This document shows positions 62,054 through 64,000 of a stretch of 64,000 bases of DNA, one piece after another; the stretch's first letter is position 1, and every line of letters starts with the position of its first letter. The translations under genes were made by a program, and so were the position numbers. Under the pieces are notes generated by a model. It was not told the origin of the DNA. It did no database searches and saw nothing but the letters and a program-made list of their open reading frames with translations. Source of the DNA: CAWAHD01 sp963781785. Its GTDB lineage: Bacteria; Planctomycetota; Planctomycetia; Isosphaerales; Isosphaeraceae. The DNA lies in NCBI GenBank assembly GCA_963781785.1, contig CAWAHD010000001.1, forward strand, positions 1,922,001 to 1,986,000, given 5' to 3'.

Positions 62054-63595
62054 ATGCCATCCGGCCCCGTCTCCCGCCGCTGGCGAAGATACCCGGGCTT
62101 CAGCGTACAGGCGCTGATCATCTTTCTGCTTGCGATCGGCGCCAGGTCCCGTGGAGGGTGCATCCATAAGAACGTTGCCAACGCCGGGAGTCTCGCGGCG
62201 ATCGATTCGCTAGTGCTCATGGACACGAATGTTACCAACCCTGGTCAAGGGCACCTGAACGCGCTGACCAACTTCGACTTCCTCGGCCTCGGCGATACTC
62301 AGGTCAGTGACGCTGAGCTGGCGCACCAGAAGGACCTGAACGGCCGCTCGCGACTCGATCTCAGGGGCACCCGCGTCACCGATGCCGGTCTGGCGCACCT
62401 GAAGGGGCTGACCAAACTCGAGTTCCTCGACCTGAGCGATACTCAGGTCACCGACGCCGGGATGGTGCATTTAGAGGGGCTAACCAGCCTGCGCGAACTC
62501 AAGCTCGACGGCACTGGGGTCACCGGTGCCGGTCTTGTACATCTGAAAGGGCTGACCAGCCTGCGCGATCTCACGCTCGACGGCACGGATGTCACCGATG
62601 CCGGTCTAGCGCATCTGAAGGGGCTGACGAGCCTCTCGAAACTCGACCTGCGGAGTACTCAGATCACCGACCTTGGCCTGGCGCATCTGAAGGGAATGGG
62701 AAAACTGAAGATGTTGTCCCTTTGGGGCACAAAGGTCACCGATGCCGGCCTTGCACACATCCAGGGTCTAACCACGCTTTCCTATCTCGACCTTCGCGGC
62801 ACCGACGTCTCCGACCTTGGGCTTGTGCATCTGAGGGGACTCAGAAATCTCTCCAGCCTCGAACTCGGCGATACACGGGTCACCGACGCCGGGCTGGCGC
62901 ATCTGACGGGTCTCACCAAACTCTTGAGACTCGACCTCAGCCACACGCGGGTGACCGATGCCGGGCTGGCGCATCTGACGGGTCTCACCAAACTCTGGAA
63001 ACTTGACCTGTCCGACACCGAGGTGACCGGCGCCGGATTCAAACATCTGAGCGGGCTGACCAAACTCGCGGGGCTCCGCCTCTACGGCACAAAGGTCACC
63101 GATCTGGGACTGGCACACATCAGGGGCCTCACCAAGCTCTCGAATCTCGACCTCCACGGCACTCAGGTATCCGAAGTGGGACTGGCACACATCGAAGGCC
63201 TGACCAAGCTCACCTTCCTTGATCTCGGGGATACTCGGGTCACCGATCCAGGGCTGGCGCATCTGACTGGGCTGACCAGCCTCTGCGGCCTTTACCTCGC
63301 CGATACTCGGGTTACCGACACCGGGTTGAAGCATCTCAAGGGGCTGACCAATCTCAAGTTCCTCGACCTTGGCGGCACGCGGATCACTGACCTTGCGCTG
63401 GTCCATCTCGAGGGCCTGTCGAAGCTTTCAAACCTCTCCCTGGACAAAACTCAGATCACCGACGCCGGGCTGGTCCACCTGAAGGGGCTGGCCAGCCTCT
63501 CGAAACTCGACCTGCGGGGTAACCGGGTGACCAAGACTGGAATGAGAGAGCTCGAGCAGGCTCTGCCCGGCCTGACCTTCGTTCGCTTCCCGTGA
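62054..63595 (+). CDS. Long LRR protein (family L), 19 repeats
   Basis: 513 residues from ATG 62054 (MPSGPVSRRWRRYPGFSVQA). The anchor LIIFLLAIGARSRGG is shorter than usual, and the QRDAVAAI block and WLVD segment are missing, so an internal deletion joined the anchor to the LRRs. About 19 repeats of 24 residues follow with little variation (LTKLEFLDLSDTQVTDAGMV, LTSLRDLTLDGTDVTDAGLA, LTKLSNLDLHGTQVSEVGLA), ending in RELEQALPGLTFVRFP. At 62880-63020 two successive 72-base units are almost identical. The LRR would form a long curved solenoid; membrane anchoring is doubtful with the reduced helix. Confidence 0.88.
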   Translation: MPSGPVSRRWRRYPGFSVQALIIFLLAIGARSRGGCIHKNVANAGSLAAIDSLVLMDTNVTNPGQGHLNALTNFDFLGLGDTQVSDAELAHQKDLNGRSRLDLRGTRVTDAGLAHLKGLTKLEFLDLSDTQVTDAGMVHLEGLTSLRELKLDGTGVTGAGLVHLKGLTSLRDLTLDGTDVTDAGLAHLKGLTSLSKLDLRSTQITDLGLAHLKGMGKLKMLSLWGTKVTDAGLAHIQGLTTLSYLDLRGTDVSDLGLVHLRGLRNLSSLELGDTRVTDAGLAHLTGLTKLLRLDLSHTRVTDAGLAHLTGLTKLWKLDLSDTEVTGAGFKHLSGLTKLAGLRLYGTKVTDLGLAHIRGLTKLSNLDLHGTQVSEVGLAHIEGLTKLTFLDLGDTRVTDPGLAHLTGLTSLCGLYLADTRVTDTGLKHLKGLTNLKFLDLGGTRITDLALVHLEGLSKLSNLSLDKTQITDAGLVHLKGLASLSKLDLRGNRVTKTGMRELEQALPGLTFVRFP

Positions 63596-63657
63596 CGATC
63601 ATCATCGATTCAGCACTCGTCCAGCCAGCCTGGAGTTTCCCTGTTTCGTCAACACAC

Positions 63658-63729
63658 GGCACGAACGTCACGGACGCAGGAGTCGATGACCTGAAGCAGG
63701 CGTTGCCGAGTCTGACGATCGTTCGCTGA
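63658..63729 (+). pseudogene. LRR end-cap scrap (family L)
   Basis: 24 codons GTNVTDAGVDDLKQALPSLT, then IVR and a stop, the standard end of a family L protein without anything before it. It lies between two genes of the array and shows loss of a further copy. Confidence 0.7.
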
Positions 63730-63906
63730 TTCGACACCGAGCTAACTGAACTGAAGATGCTGGAGCTCATGCCGAATTGCAACGGAACCCTGCGGAATTG
63801 CCGTTATGATTGAAGTCGCGGACTTGAATCACGGTCGGAGCATGTCCGAGTGCAGGCTCTCTGACCGTCCTCTGGCCGGCAGTCGGTGTTCTGATGGGAA
63901 ACCGCC

Positions 63907-64000
63907 ATGTCAAACGACGACACGAAGCGACCGACGCGTGGCTGGCTGCGGCTGAGTCTGCGTGGGTTCGTCATCCTCGTGCTGGTGGTGGGAGCTGCAC
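63907..64000 (+). CDS. Family L membrane protein, cut by window end
   Basis: 31 codons seen: MSNDDTKRPTRGWLRLSLRG followed by a membrane helix (FVILVLVVGAA). This is the start of another anchored LRR gene of the array. A GTTATGATTGAAG and TTGAATCAC pair upstream (63803-63832) resembles the leaders at 58341 and 60421. Confidence 0.75.
   Translation, partial: MSNDDTKRPTRGWLRLSLRGFVILVLVVGAA

Noticed and set aside
62054..63595. CRISPR-like regular repeats
   Set aside because: The 72-base periodicity is the coding repeat of LRRs in one open frame, with no identical repeats and unique spacers.

Overview
This window looks like a chromosomal segment of a planctomycete, most likely of the Isosphaeraceae type. 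The evidence is the high G+C content, secreted WD40 and Met/Gly-rich proteins, Ser/Thr kinases fused to TPR arrays, a methanofuran-type C1 enzyme (FhcD/Ftr) in a bacterium, DUF2934 repeats on a kinase, and many single-pass membrane proteins with a recurring 'RRYLRFSVRGLIVLVLVIG' type start. No tool was run; family names come from motif reading, so the taxonomic placement is an inference.

Layout. 1-10.5 kb is ordinary chromosome: a cut-off polysaccharide-export lipoprotein, two secreted proteins of unknown role, a compact four-gene run (membrane GTPase, amidase, second GTPase, small anchored protein) and a 908-residue secreted WD40 protein with 21 blades. A tRNA-Ala(GGC) follows at 10873, and its last 47 bases are repeated exactly at 13614. 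The 2.7 kb between them is an integrated element without a visible integrase. A phage-type terminase pair (large subunit frameshifted) lies just beyond.

16-38 kb is a mosaic accessory region. It holds a huge SIR2/STAND-like/helical-repeat protein (possible defence protein, broken by one frameshift), three unrecognised small protein families each present two or three times, two complete-length kinase-TPR genes (one frameshifted twice; a third, gutted copy is at 45-46 kb), a beheaded methyltransferase and dispersed non-coding repeats. An intact IS1380-type insertion sequence (34970-36866, 4-bp target duplication) splits one of the duplicated genes.

38-55.6 kb mixes membrane LRR genes, an Imm26-like gene, the gutted kinase, C1/folate genes (ftr/fhcD and 5-formyltetrahydrofolate cyclo-ligase), a kinase fused to a BRCT domain, a frameshifted cytochrome P450, a VOC protein, a kinase with DUF2934 repeats and a PAS-PAS-HisKA-HATPase-REC hybrid histidine kinase.

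55.6-64 kb is the most striking part: a tandem array of membrane-anchored leucine-rich-repeat genes (five genes, two scraps) of the same family as the copies at 33.3, 38.7 and 40.6 kb. Several share a conserved leader. Two copies of a DUF433 antitoxin-like gene sit among them, one with its DUF5615 PIN-like partner and one whose partner has been cleanly deleted in frame to 24 codons.

Many genes carry single-base frameshifts in otherwise well preserved reading frames. These may be true decay or consensus errors; reads are needed to tell.
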